Shown: positions 48,603 to 60,197 of the stretch, piece by piece
Numbering within the stretch: the stretch's first letter is position 1
How the letters are laid out: each line of letters begins with the position of its first letter
Assembly (NCBI GenBank): GCA_013399115.1
Contig: VXAA01001412.1
Location: forward strand, 19,497-83,496
From: Anseranas semipalmata
Taxonomy: Eukaryota > Chordata > Aves > Anseriformes > Anseranatidae
Length of the DNA: 64,000 bases
Direction: 5' to 3'
The notes under the pieces: model-generated
The model's database searches: none
The model's input: only the letters and a program-made list of their open reading frames with translations
Told to the model about the DNA's origin: nothing
Program-made: the position numbers and the translations under genes

Positions 48603-49087
48603 GTACTGTTTATTCATGTTTCTCATTTATGTTTGTGGGCTCACAAAGGAGTAATGGCTACTGAGTTATCTGAAGTTGTTCTTATCAGCTGAAATAGCAA
48701 ACTGGGATAGAAATACCATTCTCTAGTAGCTGCTGCCTTAACATGTGCAGCTTTATGTTATGATGCTGTTATTAAAATAACTATAGTTAATAAAACTTTG
48801 ACTTTCAGAGGATTTTTAACATATTTGTTCCTCTAACAAATTTTAAATATGACAATAGACGAAGCAGATACTGAATGAGAAATAAGATGAAACAAAGCAC
48901 AATATGAATTGTTTCATCTAATGAACTCATCATTCGAAAATAATTTTTGCTAAGAAAAATATGTCACTGGGATAACCCTTTCTGATCACGATACTCGCCT
49001 AGAAATTATAAGAAAAATTTAGCCCAGAATAGTTATGTTCTCTTGCATTAAAGAATAATTGTGGGCATTTTTGCTGTTCTGCCACAG
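48603..49087 (+). other. NAV3: intron, no further feature
   Basis: Intron of 485 nt, AT-rich, ending TGCCACAG. Confidence 0.8.
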
Positions 49088-49284
49088 ATGGGTGCTATGT
49101 GCTAACCACACTGAGCCAGTCAAAGGCTTTCTCGGCCGTTTCCTGAGAAGAAAACTAATTGAAACAGAGATCAGTGGCAGGATGAGAAATGCAGAACTGG
49201 TTAAAATTATTGATTGGATTCCCAAGGTCTGGCAACATCTGAACAAGTTCTTGGAGGCTCACAGCTCCTCTGATGTTACTATTG
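49088..49284 (+). CDS. NAV3: NAV3 coding exon 25 of window
   Basis: Codes residues 1294-1359: RWVLCANHTEPVKGFLGRFL, RRKLIETEISGRMRNAELVK and WIPKVWQHLNKFLEAHSSSD, ending VTI plus one base. It is the later part of the ATPase domain; GRFLRRKL is a candidate for an arginine-finger-bearing helix (inference). Acceptor CTGCCACAG; donor ATTG|GTAAGT. Confidence 0.95.
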
Positions 49285-49689
49285 GTAAGTGTTCTGCCCA
49301 TTCTGGCAAGAAGTGCATTTCCGGACATATATAAAAAGTATATATTTTATTTCCTTGTATACCGGGTGCATCCCGGTACTATATCAGATAAAAAAAGGTT
49401 TCTTTAAAACCCTGCTTTTAGATTGTAGTGTACTGTCAGACAAGCCGTAAAAGAAGTTTGTAAACTTTTTTTTCCCTGTTTTGGTAGGCCTCTGAAGTCC
49501 TCGATACGAACTGTTATGAAATCTGGTTGATTGTTTTCACGTTGAAAGCTATAGTTTTTCAAGTTGATTCAGAGGATTTTTGAACTCTCAAGGAAGAGCA
49601 CTTCACCAGAGAACTGGAAGTTGTTGTTTGATCTTGTTTTGATTCATGTCACGATGATTTGAGTGTGATATCTGAATTTCCCTTTCCAG
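49285..49689 (+). other. NAV3: intron, no further feature
   Basis: Intron of 405 nt from GTAAGT to CCCTTTCCAG. Confidence 0.8.
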
Positions 49690-49808
49690 GTCCACGGCTC
49701 TTCCTCTCTTGTCCCATAGATGTAGATGGTTCAAGAGTTTGGTTTACTGACTTGTGGAACTACTCCATCATCCCGTACCTTCTGGAGGCAGTTAGAGAAG
49801 GGCTGCAG
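49690..49808 (+). CDS. NAV3: NAV3 coding exon 26 of window
   Basis: Codes residues 1360-1399: GPRLFLSCPIDVDGSRVWFT then DLWNYSIIPYLLEAVREGLQ. It closes the ATPase domain with a helical WNYSIIPYLLEAV segment. Acceptor CCTTTCCAG; donor CAG|GTGAGC, phase 0. Confidence 0.95.
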
Positions 49809-52800
49809 GTGAGCAGACAAAAATAAAACATCATAGGTCTTGAATGGTGTCTATTCAGAAGGCGGCACAGCATCAGACTAAACTGACTAATGGCACTGTT
49901 TTCTATGGATATAACTTTGCACACTAAATACCTGCACATCTGTGAAAATGTAGTCTGTTGTCATTAATTTCAGGGAGAAATATTCTCTTCACTTTGCAAA
50001 CCATTTTGAAATACAGAGTGGAAGCACAGAAATTCCAGACTGATTTTTTGAAAAGTGTTTAAATGCCAAACTATTGATGTTTTCAGTTGGAATTAGACAA
50101 CCAAGTGTCTTTCAATAATCTGTTCCAGGAGCACAGTTTAAAATTGTACTGGGCATCTGACAAGCCTGTGGTCATTAACTGTTACGTATGATTTTCCTTT
50201 GCAAATTGAATCTTTCAACAGAGGAGGAACAAAGCTGTATAGGGAGAGGAACATGTAAATGACTGTGATACGTTCAATAGCAAGTGACGTTTTGATTATT
50301 TCTCAATCTGCAGGATGAATTTTTGGGTAGATTCCTGCATAATTCTTTCAGAGTCTATAGTGAAATCATCACTCATTGCCTGTATCTGATTCATACTGTC
50401 TAGCAGTTTGGATAGTTTTAGGCATTACCGTACAATTCTTAGCATCTCCATGACTCTAAAGCATGTTGGAATCAGGAGGAGGGCTTAACAGAGGTTTGCT
50501 ACTGACTTGACATGCAACTTTGGAAAAAATGGCCTTTTTGATTCTTCAGTTCTCCGTTCACAGAATAAGAATGGCAGCACATAATTTAAAAGGCAGTTCT
50601 GGAGATAGCATAATCAAATATCAGTAAATTCTGGGTATTGCTTACATTAAAGTAGTTATTTTTGATAAAGTGCTTTCTGTGAGAAAAGTCCCTGTATTTT
50701 GGTAACATGAAGATTAGGGCAGATGGAACCTGAAGCTTTCCCCTTGCAGCATCTGTTATTAGACGCGCTCATTTTAAAATTACTTGTTTTGCAGTAGAGC
50801 TAAATGCAAAATCACACTTACAGAAACAAAAAGGTGGATGACGATGAGAGTCTGGAAGGTTGAAAAAGGGCTGAAGGTAGATGGAGAATAGTAAATTACG
50901 GCAATGTATTGGAAGCTTGTGTTTTGGTAAGACGACAAATGCCATTTTAGGGGCATAACCCATCAGCTGATAAAGATAGGAAGAGGATTGTGCTGTATCT
51001 GTATGTAAAAAGAATCATTAGAAAGATTTAAAAAAAAAGTGAAAAGGGTTTAGAAAAGAGCAATAGGTATAATTTAAGATACAGAAAGCATTTGAAGCAT
51101 TGCACAATGATACGAGAAGCTCAAACTATTCAGTTTATTCAATAGGAAGCTAAAATAGTGTTTGGTCCGTGGGAGTCTTCTGCTTCAGTCTTGTGGGGGA
51201 AAAAGTTTACTAGATGTTTGACAAGTTTGGAGTAGAAAAATTCGAACTATGAGCAAGACACAGCTTGTTATTAGTAAGAATAATTAACAGTTATGAAATT
51301 TTACTACAGAAATAAGAGGTTCTCCATCACATATGTCTTTGAGCCCCAAATCTTTCTGAAACATGAAAGAACTCCAAGAAATTACAGGCTCCATGGCGAA
51401 GCAGTCATGTTGCAGAATGGTTCCTTCAGGTTTGTGAAGAACAGTTCTCTCCATTCTGCTGCTGCTTAGGGGTCACCATTACAGTATTCATCAGGATGAC
51501 TTGTCAATAAGATATGTAAAAAAAAGTGTGAAAGTTTTCTTTTGAAGAATGATGGTACTTTTTTTTTTTTTTAATTGGCTTTTTTATGTTTCTTTTCTGT
51601 GCGATATCACTTCTGTATTTGGAGTTCAGCTCTTGTCTGGATGGGAGTGCTCTGCAGAAAATGAAGCAATAATGAAGACACACCAATCTGAGTACTTTAA
51701 AAAGTGCTCCAAAAAAAAAAAAAAAAAGAAAAGGATTTTATGTTGTCCGGTTAAAAAACACCTTGAGTTTCATTTACTGTCTCTACAGCAGAGATTTATA
51801 GATGTTAACAGAGAGAGTGAGAAAAGACAGCCCTGTCATAGAAAACTGAGTTTTTATTTATGGCTCCTCACAACTACTAAATACATGAATTCTTCAACAA
51901 GTTTTAGTCAGAATTTGTACAAACTGTGTTTACCATTTGAATTTTGACAGTTCCTGGAGACCTCATTTTCTTTGAGATGATCATGGTAGGTACTTAGACG
52001 TAAAGTCTTTAGAATGCATGCGGAGAAACTTAGCTAGAAATAGAACAAAAGAGGAGAAGAACCATTTTACATAAAACTTCCCGTACAGGGTCCCTGTAAA
52101 GGAAGGTAATGGGAGCTGTAATCTTTTTGACCTAAAACAAGTGAAGAGAGAGCATGTGATTTTGTTTCCTCCTGAAATGGAAAAAAATGATACTCACAGT
52201 GATGCTTGGGCTTGTTGTAGTGTGTTTTGAAGGTCTCGTATCAGCTGATCAGTACGTATGGAAAGCATTGAAGCATTAGTGACAGAAATGACGAGAAAGC
52301 ACAACAATTAATAAAACCCTCTTTTTGCTTCCTTGTTTTGCCTGCTATCTGCATCTTTCTTTATGTTATTTGAATGGCTTGCATTCTAAGTGTAAGGATT
52401 TCAGTTTCTCATTTTTTGCTTTAGATTCTGTATTAGCTCCAATCCGATTTCCCAAAATTCCACTAAATCATTTCACTTAAATAATTTCTTAGTTTGCTCT
52501 GGAATTTCTCTTTTTTTGAGTCTGTGGATAAGAATAAAAGTTGAGTACTCAAAGAGCAGCCAGAGTTGTGCTAATTAACAAATTAATGCTAGAAATGTGT
52601 GTTTCATTTTTGGCTATTTTCTGTCCCCACACCCACAAAGGCTCCTTTGAGAACACATCCTCTCATATGAAATTGTCTGCCAGAAAGGATGGGTGGACTG
52701 CTGATTTCACTCTGATCTCTGTGGATCTAAACTGAACTATTTTTATGTTTCTGTTTTTCACTTAGAGGACTATTTTGGGTCAAAAACAAGTGAGCCAAAC

Positions 52801-54976
52801 GGATCCTTACAATAATTGCTCCCATTGGAGCTGCTGAGTTTTTGGTTCTTCAAAAAGGGTTGTGAAAATTAGAGGGTTATAAAAACCCCCTAACCCCTTG
52901 TTCTTTCTGCTTGGTATATTGATACGGAATGCAGCACCGACAAAAAGAGTCCGAAGTCTCAGTGGCTTCCTGCCACCATCACTCGTACTCCAGTGATTTC
53001 TCTTTGGTGCTTTGTGAACCAACCTGTTCGATTCTTGCTCCTTAATCGCACCTTCTCTGTCTAGAAAGCGTTCGTGTGAAAGGGGTAGGACTGGTTGCTG
53101 TGGAGGGGAATAGTGAGCTGGTACTTCAGTCTCTCACCTGCTGAAGATATGTGATGATTTCATGCAATGGGGATTTGACTTTTACTAGCTGATTTTCAGA
53201 AATGATCTAGGAACCACACAGACTTTCTAGGCAGCAAGGACACGTGAAAGATATAAAATTCTTTGCACTTACCAACTGTCACTTGCTGTAGATTCGAGAA
53301 CAAGATTAAAATACGAGATCTGGTTTACCACAGATTGAAAACATTAGGTTGGGACGATAATACAGTACAGTTCAAGGGTTAAGACTATTTTATTTGCGGC
53401 AGAAGGCCATGTGTAAGATTGAGTAGCACCACCTGCTGGCCATGCCTGCTCTGTGCTCTGCCTGGTTCAGTGCTGTTCCAGAATACGTTTAATACTTTGT
53501 GATTTCTGTATGGCATTTGAATGCCACCTATTAAAAAGTTTGCATTCACATCAAAGTTTCACTGAAATATAAGTTTCATGTAACTCTTATAGGAAGGCTC
53601 TAGTAGAATAGATAAAAGACTTCATTTAGCGTGTGTAAATTAACACAGCCAAGTTTTCAAAGAAAGGGTTAGGCTATGAACTACATGACATCATTTAGAA
53701 TGAAAGCTGCTTTTATTCTGTAATATTGCTTAGGAGCCTCTGACAAAATACCATTCTTACACACATGCCTGATATATATCAGTGGAAACACGCTGCTGCC
53801 TTGCAGGAAGATCAGATTTGGATTCATTAACCATGCATCTAGATGAAGTCAGTCTTTTGCGTTCTGTTTGGATGCAGCATTTTGGGGGCCTGTTTGCACT
53901 GGAAGAATTAGTTAGCTTCCATTCTGCAAGAATGTTCCAGTCATTTATGGCAACGTGAGGAACAGCAGTAGAAAGCTCGAAAGTTTGCCCTAACTATTCC
54001 TGTTTGGCAATGGGGAGGCTAATAAAATGGGGGAATAGTGATAAGGAAAACAAGATAGTCTTAGATCCGTCAAGGAGCTGACAAATTTGTTTCTTATACT
54101 GCTGCTTTTTCCCCGTGTGCATTGTACAGGAAAGTGAGAGGTCTCTGAATGCAAGTGACAAAATGCCAGTAATGAACTCCAGTTGTGGAAGGATGCTTAG
54201 GCCAGAAATGTATAAAGCAGAAGTAAAAAGTTTAAAGTCACTTAAAATTGTATATGTGCTTTTGAAAGTCATATGACGTTAAAAGGGATTTATTATCTAA
54301 TTAAGGCAAACGGCTGAACGTAACAAGAAGGATATGTTGGGATTCAGTAACACAATCTGTTGAAAACAGAAAAGGTTTTTGAAATGGAGCATACTTACTT
54401 GAAATAGGAACACATAGCCAAATTTTCTTGGCACATTTTCTTGGTTGAGTCCAAAGAAATTCTCTTGGCTTGAAAAACTTTTGCTTTGACGTCCTTCCAT
54501 CACCATTGCTTGATAACAGGTATCACTTTTCCTCCTGTGCATTCTTTTGACTGCGGTTTCACAGCAACAGCAAACGGATAAGCTGGCTGCTGTTGCAAAC
54601 TGGATGTGAACATTAACAGCCTCTTTTCCGTATTTACTTTTATTCGATTTTAAAAAAAGGAAGAAAAAAGAAAGAAGGAAAAAACCACCTTTCTGAATTG
54701 AGGTTATTTTCATGTCTCCCTTTCATCAAATGGTGCCTGCAGAAGGGCACCACAGTCTCGAAGGAGGTGGTTAGCCTCTTCCAAATCACTTGCCATTAAA
54801 AATAATTAAAACTTTGTCATTAGAGTGATGCAAATCTCATTTGGTTTTGTTGAGCCTTGGTTGCATTTTTTTTCTGCAGTCAAAGAATCATGGCACATTC
54901 ATTTTGGTTAGGTAAGCACAGAATAAAATGGGAGGCAAACAGGAACGTTTTAAAAGATGCTTTTGTACTTTTTCAG
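49809..54976 (+). other. NAV3: intron of 5.2 kb with a possible microexon
   Basis: Contains poly-T near 51559, an A run at about 51710-51727 and a 32-nt exon-like segment at 54880-54911. No transposon was recognised. It ends ACTTTTTCAG. Confidence 0.65.
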
Positions 54977-55180
54977 TTGTATGGGAGGAGAGCTCCCTGG
55001 GAGGATCCTGCCAAATGGGTAATGGACACGTACCCCTGGGCGGCCACCCCACAGCACCATGAATGGCCTCCTCTACTGCAGCTGCGGCCTGAAGATGTGG
55101 GCTTTGATGGCTACTCCATGTCACGGGAAGGCTCAACCAGCAAACAAGTTCCAGTGAGTGATGCTGAAGGAGATCCTTTG
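54977..55180 (+). CDS. NAV3: NAV3 coding exon 27 of window
   Basis: Codes residues 1400-1467: LYGRRAPWEDPAKWVMDTYP, WAATPQHHEWPPLLQLRPED and VGFDGYSMSREGSTSKQVPV, ending SDAEGDPL. Trp- and Pro-rich, conserved at the C-terminus of navigators. It is 204 nt and phase 0 at both ends. Acceptor TTTTTCAG; donor TTG|GTAAGT. Confidence 0.96.
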
Positions 55181-56294
55181 GTAAGTTCTCATTTTTGAAA
55201 CAGTGGAACTGCCTAGTTTCCCTTCCTTATAGGGATTAAAAACAAGAACAAAAAAGTAAAGGATGGCTGAGAAGTGTTTAAAAGATTTAGAATGAGAACG
55301 CCATCTTTCTTGGAAAGTCATAAAGTCAGCTCATGGAATGTGTTGACATAGAAAGCCCATAAAGTTTTGCAAGAATTAGTGTCAGAAGCTTTTCAGAATC
55401 ATTTGTTGAAGGTATTTTTTGGTTTCATTTTTTGAGGAGTGACTGGGGCTGTATCTAATAAACTTAATTTCTACACTGGAATGAAATACTCGATATAGTT
55501 ACACACGGGAATAACGCAGTAGAACCATTTGACTAAGCCTGTTTTGCCGCAATCAAGAAATAGGCATGTTGCTTTTCCTCTCATGGTGCTTACAGCTGTA
55601 TTCTAGTCACCAAGTGAAAATTGAGTTTTTCAATGAATGTATCGACTGGTGTCGAACTTAGGAATCAGAAATACAGTTCAAGTGTATATAAAGGAAATGT
55701 TAACACATTTGTATAGGGTGTATAAACTGAACTGGAAGGTAGCACTAAATACGCGTTTTCTTCCAATGGGAAACAGTTATTTAAACTGTGAATGCCCTGA
55801 AGCTGTTCTTTTGAGATGCACATTTTTCCAGACAGCTGGGAGCACAGAATACGTGTTAGTTTTCACTAGCTCATGTATACGTATATTTTCCAACCTAAAC
55901 GATTCTGTGATTCAGAATTGTTAGAATTCAGCTAGGTATTAGCACATTCGGATTTGCCTATTTTGACTGTTCTGTACATATTTCTGTGGGTCAGAGCAAG
56001 AGAGGGGAAGGATGCTTGCAGAATCCCGTGGCACAGCTGTGGACTAATCAATTCAATCTCCTCATTTTTAGGTTTACTGGAAAAGCATACAATTCATGAC
56101 TAACTTGCATGCTGCTATAACATGTTTTAAATGTAATGCCTCTTTTCAGATAGACATTAATAACTACCCCAGTTGTCCCTTCCTTTTTTGTTTGTTAGAT
56201 GCTGGCAAAGTGAATGCCACCTTGATTTTCATATGGAGTTGATATTCTTTCTGCCTCAGAAAGTAAATAATCATGAACTTTTGTGCCTTTGTAG
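55181..56294 (+). other. NAV3: last intron with a tiny CR1 tail
   Basis: Intron of 1.1 kb ending GCCTTTGTAG. A short CR1 3' tail lies at 55887-55914. Confidence 0.75.
55887..55914 (+). mobile_element. very short CR1 3' tail fragment
   Basis: TTTCCAACCTAAACGATTCT then GTGATTC equals the last bases of sense-strand CR1 including the tail octamer. Either an extremely 5'-truncated insertion or the remains of a decayed one. Confidence 0.5.
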
Positions 56295-56420
56295 ATGAAC
56301 ATGCTAATGAGACTGCAAGAAGCAGCCAACTACTCAAGTCCCCAGAGTTACGACAGTGACTCTAACAGCAACAGCCATCATGATGACATCCTTGATTCAT
56401 CTCTGGAGTCAACATTGTGA
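56295..56420 (+). CDS. NAV3: NAV3 last coding exon with stop codon
   Basis: Codes residues 1468-1508: MNMLMRLQEAANYSSPQSYD then SDSNSNSHHDDILDSSLEST and L, followed by TGA at 56418-56420. The acidic Ser-rich tail ending SSLESTL matches the known navigator C-terminus. Acceptor TTTGTAG, phase 0 start. Confidence 0.97.
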   Translation: MNMLMRLQEAANYSSPQSYDSDSNSNSHHDDILDSSLESTL

Positions 56421-57199
56421 TCTTCATCAGATAGAAATAGGTTGTTGCCACGATTGCTCTCCCACTTGACAAGAATCCTGATCACAAACTCATGAAAAGA
56501 ACATGTTCCTGGGCTGGGCTGGTATCTCAGTATTAGAGCTGCAAGAACAAGAAGACACTTTGAGTCAGTCTTGAACCTGGGTGCAGGCAACCCAAGCAAC
56601 CTTTGTATTGTTTTTCTTTTTACAGCGATAAGAACTGCACTATTCCTTTGTTTTCTTCTGTTTAGTTGCTGTAAGCTCTCATGCCTAAGATACTGAAGAT
56701 GTTAAAATCATTGTTACTAAAAGAAAAAAAAGATAGAGGGGGAAACTTCACAGCTATGAAGCAAACAGCTTTGTGCCATGTACTGTCCAGAAGGAGAGGG
56801 GAGAGGAAATTTTTGCCTATGCTGCTTCTGACCAAACACATTTAGGTGAGGGCTGGACTTTTACCAATCAGCTTTGCAGACTAAACTCAGCTTTGTATAG
56901 TTCTGGTGCTATAACAATATTGCTTGCCTTGGTAATAATACCCCATAAAGGCAAAGCTGCAAAACAGGGAAGTTTGAGTAAATATAATAGAAGAGAAAAG
57001 AGAAGAAAAGAAAAAAAAAAAAGTAAAAGCGCAGCTCTCCTTGCCAGTCTGAGACCTTGGCGTTCTTTCATTGTGTGTTTGTAAAGATATACATATATAT
57101 AAATAGGAATATATAAAAATATATTTACAGTCTGAACAAATCAGGGTTTTTCAAACACTGTGTAACAATCACTCCTACTAAAAGTTAACGATCAGGTAG

Positions 57200-57310
57200 C
57201 CCTTTGCTATGCAGGGCCTGACTCTCCTCCCGCTTACATCCATGATGCTCAGTTGACTTCAGTGGTGTTACACCTGCTTTACACCGATGAGAGCGAGTTT
57301 CCCTCCTCCG
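57200..57310. repeat. possible old amniote interspersed repeat
   Basis: GACTCTCCTCCCGCTTACAT followed by GTTGACTTCAGTGGTGTTAC and ACCTGCTTTACACC resembles a motif (ACTTCAATGGAGTTACACC...TTTACACC) I associate with an old repeat of birds and reptiles. I cannot name the family. Confidence 0.4.
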
Positions 57311-57388
57311 CAGATGTCAGCGGAAGGGCTCTGCCCCTTGCAGTCCTACAGCTTTAAAGGACCTTAGGCAGTGCACAGGTGTTCTATC

Positions 57389-57550
57389 AGAATCACGGAA
57401 TATCCCAAGTTGGAAGGGACCCATAAGGATCATCGAGTCCAACTCCTGGCACTGCACAGGTCTACCCAAAATTTTAGACCATGTGACTAAGTGCACAGTC
57501 CAAACGCCTCTTAAATTCAGAAAGGCTTGGAAATGCTCAGGCCTGTGCAC
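57389..57550 (-). mobile_element. CR1 LINE 3' fragment in the 3' UTR
   Basis: The + strand begins AGAATCACGGAATATCCCAA, then GTTGGAAGGGACCCATAAGG and ATCATCGAGTCCAACTCCTG, which is the reverse complement of a CR1 3' end. About 160 nt remain, without intact coding sequence. It is transcribed antisense to CR1 within the NAV3 mRNA. Confidence 0.88.
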
Positions 57551-58183
57551 TGAGGTTAGCTACACCCCTGAAGGGATTAATCAGACTTTCAGTTTTTAAT
57601 TCTTGCCATGAAATGTTACAGCAGTTTTCTAAAAACTTTGGGTTTTGTTCAGAGTTTTTGTTCCAATCAGCACAACCATAAATAGGTTAGTTAAAACTCA
57701 GCTCTGTGATAGTTCCGGTGCTACTCCGGTGACAACATTTACTTCCATGGCTTTTCTTTTTAACTACAAAAAAATAGTATTTTAGCAGTATTCAGGTCTG
57801 GAGAAAAGGAGGGAAGGTACTGCGTCTTTTAAGTTTACCTGGGCCATACTTTTGAGTTTTGGCAGAGCTGTGAACCTGGTTTTATTTCTCCTCCTCTCCA
57901 AACGCACACACCTACACTATCAGTGTTAAGGCTTGTACTTCTGTTGGGGAACAAGAACACCTCGCAAAGAATTGCACTTTCCTTTCTGTGGAAGCAAATG
58001 CTTACACCACCATCGCCACCAAGTCAGCTGTCCCGGGCTGTACCTCAGCAAAAACACCAGTCCTCAATATCGATTTGTACTAGCCTTTCCAGCTATCTTT
58101 TGGTGCTGAATTTTAAAGCGATGCCTTATTTTGTACTAATTGTGTTGATTAAATTAGTGCTGTATATTATGGGATTTTATTTA

Positions 58184-58414
58184 AATAAACAGGGCTAAAG
58201 TCATCTCTTGGAATATCATAAGTTGCTGTGAATATTGTTTGTATGAGATACTAGAATTTGTTGAAATGTGACAAAAAGGAGGGAAATGAGATAACTTTTC
58301 AGGTTCGTATCAATCCGCAGCTAATAAATCACTGAAGAGCTCTTTTATCCATGCAGGAAAAAGAAAAAAAAAAAACAAAACTTTTAAACTATAATAAATG
58401 CTGTCATTAATAAA
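58184..58414 (+). promoter_or_regulatory. NAV3: proximal poly(A) signal cluster
   Basis: AATAAA occurs at 58184-58189, 58323-58328, 58393-58398 and 58409-58414. Use of any would give a 3' UTR of about 1.8-2.0 kb. Clustered signals suggest alternative polyadenylation, although the A/T-rich composition raises the chance rate. Confidence 0.5.
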
Positions 58415-59850
58415 TTACAGGAATATGCTGGTTTTTTTCAATGTACAAAAAGAAAACTTATTACAAACACTTTTTTAAGAGCTTGTTAATCCTTATGGGT
58501 TTAAAGTAATGTAACAGACAAGTTCATGCTTCTGTGACTCAGTTTGAGAGGATAGTTTTATTATACCTCATGACTTTCTGTAACATAGCTGTACTTACTT
58601 TGTCTTACTGAGCTGGTCTTGAATCTGCTCCTGTTACAACTTTTAAGTGCTGATGACTTTTTTTTTTTAAGAAAAATATTGTAAAAGAAAAATTAAAATA
58701 TTTTAATGTTGGGGGGGGCTTACTGTTGTTACTGTTTTAACATTATGAACTCTATTTCATTATTTCACTGAATGAGATACCAAGGGTTACTCAGCCAATG
58801 TTCCTAACCTAGTCTTGGTACTGTAAAAACGGGGTGCATCTGTATGGAATCAAATACATAGCATGCTGATGATTTAAAGAGAGGTTAATTTTTCCAGTAG
58901 TCTCGACAATTCTGCTTCCCAGCACTGACTTTACCTGCTACTACTGTGAATCTTGGTACCTAATCCTCCAACTGAATCCATGCAGATACAGCATGTGCCT
59001 GTAAAAAATCCAGTTGCAGGGATAGGGCTTTAAATGGACTTAATATCCTAGAAAACTTCTCAGTTAACCTTGAACTGAGTGCTATAAGACATGTTTATAA
59101 TGGTGTTTTATTTGTGGGGAACGGGGTATTTTTTTTTCTCATTTTTAATCCTGTGCTTAGGCTCAGGAAGGAATTTCTGTTATCTATTATTTTTTATTGA
59201 CACTAGTTTGGATTACAGTTAAGAGAGGCAGTTTTGAGTGGGCTAGTCATTCGAAGCATCACAACATTCAGTGTCTTTTCTGAAACTTCGGGAAGCAGGG
59301 TTACCCGTAGTGCACACTTAGTTTTTTTTCAAGACTTCATAGATTAAGTCTTTCTTTAAGTGACTTTCTTCTAATTTAAGGCTTTTTCAATAATGTTTCC
59401 TTTCTTTTTGCCTTTTTTTCCCTACAAAGTTGTTTTAAAGAAAACAAAATCAAGAAAAAAAAATGCAAGATTCTATGCAACATTCACGTTGAGTTATAAA
59501 TTGAAAGTATAAACCATTTTCTTTCCTTCAGACCTGCCAAGAATTATACAGGCCATAAATGAGATGTGGTTTATTTGGGGAAGGGGAGGGAGGGGGCTGG
59601 TTAGCCTTTTTGTACATTTTGGAAGAAGCAAACCGATACTTCATTGTTGATGCTTAACTTCGATATTATGTGTATGAAACCTTGTCTAAATGTGGCAATT
59701 TTCTTTCAAGAAAAAATATAAAAACAAAGCAAAAAAATCTTTCTTTGTCGATATTAAATGGAAGGTTGCTGTTTTGATCTAGTCGTTTCCAGTGGAACAG
59801 ATTATGAAATATGTTCTATAAGATGTACATTTTTCATTGTAACATAGAAA

Positions 59851-59858
59851 TGTAAATA
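59851..59858 (+). promoter_or_regulatory. NAV3: Pumilio response element-like site
   Basis: TGTAAATA fits the PUF consensus UGUANAUA. It lies about 280 nt before the distal poly(A) signal, so only long 3' UTR forms would carry it. Confidence 0.4.
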
Positions 59859-60087
59859 TTTGATTAAAAGTGCTGCATTTTGATGAATTTTTTCTAGCCA
59901 TTTTTAAAGAGAAAAACTAGGAATTGAGTATTTTGTGTACGTTTATGATGTTTTCCATTTGCTCCTCTCCCTATTTAATTTTCAGTTCTCATTTAGGATT
60001 GGAATTTGTGAATGGTCTGTTTGAGATCATGCCTCCCCTTTCTCACCCTCCCCGTTTCTCCCCCTTCCCCGCCCCTGTGTCATGGAG

Positions 60088-60136
60088 AATAAAGCTGATG
60101 ATTGTACCAGTCTTAAATTATTCATGATTCAATAAA
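60088..60136 (+). promoter_or_regulatory. NAV3: distal poly(A) signals
   Basis: AATAAA at 60088-60093 and again at 60131-60136. A T/G-rich stretch (TTATTTATTC, GATTTGTGG) follows, as expected of a downstream element. Cleavage is likely near 60110-60160. Confidence 0.65.
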
Positions 60137-60167
60137 ATTGATGCTTATTTATTCAGATTTGTGGCTT

Positions 60168-60197
60168 CCCTGAACGTTTTGTCCCTGAACATTTTGT
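60168..60197. repeat. 15-bp tandem duplication
   Basis: CCCTGAACGTTTTGT is followed directly by CCCTGAACATTTTGT, one mismatch, and then CCC. Confidence 0.85.

Larger units (their letters stand above)
1..60155 (+). other. NAV3: NAV3 gene, 3' part (28 coding exons plus 3' UTR)
   Basis: Neuron navigator 3, a cytoskeleton-associated protein related to C. elegans UNC-53. The family acts in neurite outgrowth and cell migration, binds microtubules and carries an AAA+-like ATPase domain near the C-terminus. The call rests on near-continuous agreement of 28 spliced exons with my memory of vertebrate NAV3, including the Ser-rich middle region, the two coiled coils, the GPSGTGKT P-loop and the C-terminal SSLESTL. 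Joined exons total 4528 nt, one base of which completes a codon begun upstream, leaving 1508 residues and a TGA stop with no frame break. All introns but one are GT-AG; the one after 33126 is GC-AG. NAV1 and NAV2 are paralogues and are alike in the ATPase part; the middle region decides for NAV3. The first exons and promoter are outside the window. Confidence 0.9.
56421..60155 (+). other. NAV3: NAV3 3' UTR, about 3.7 kb
   Basis: Follows the stop codon and reaches the distal poly(A) signal at 60131. It includes GA-rich runs near 56990, an AT-rich stretch near 57085, an old repeat at about 57200-57310, a CR1 fragment at 57389-57550, proximal poly(A) signals at 58184-58414 and a Pumilio-type site at 59851. 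The end is inferred from the signals; shorter forms are likely. Confidence 0.75.
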
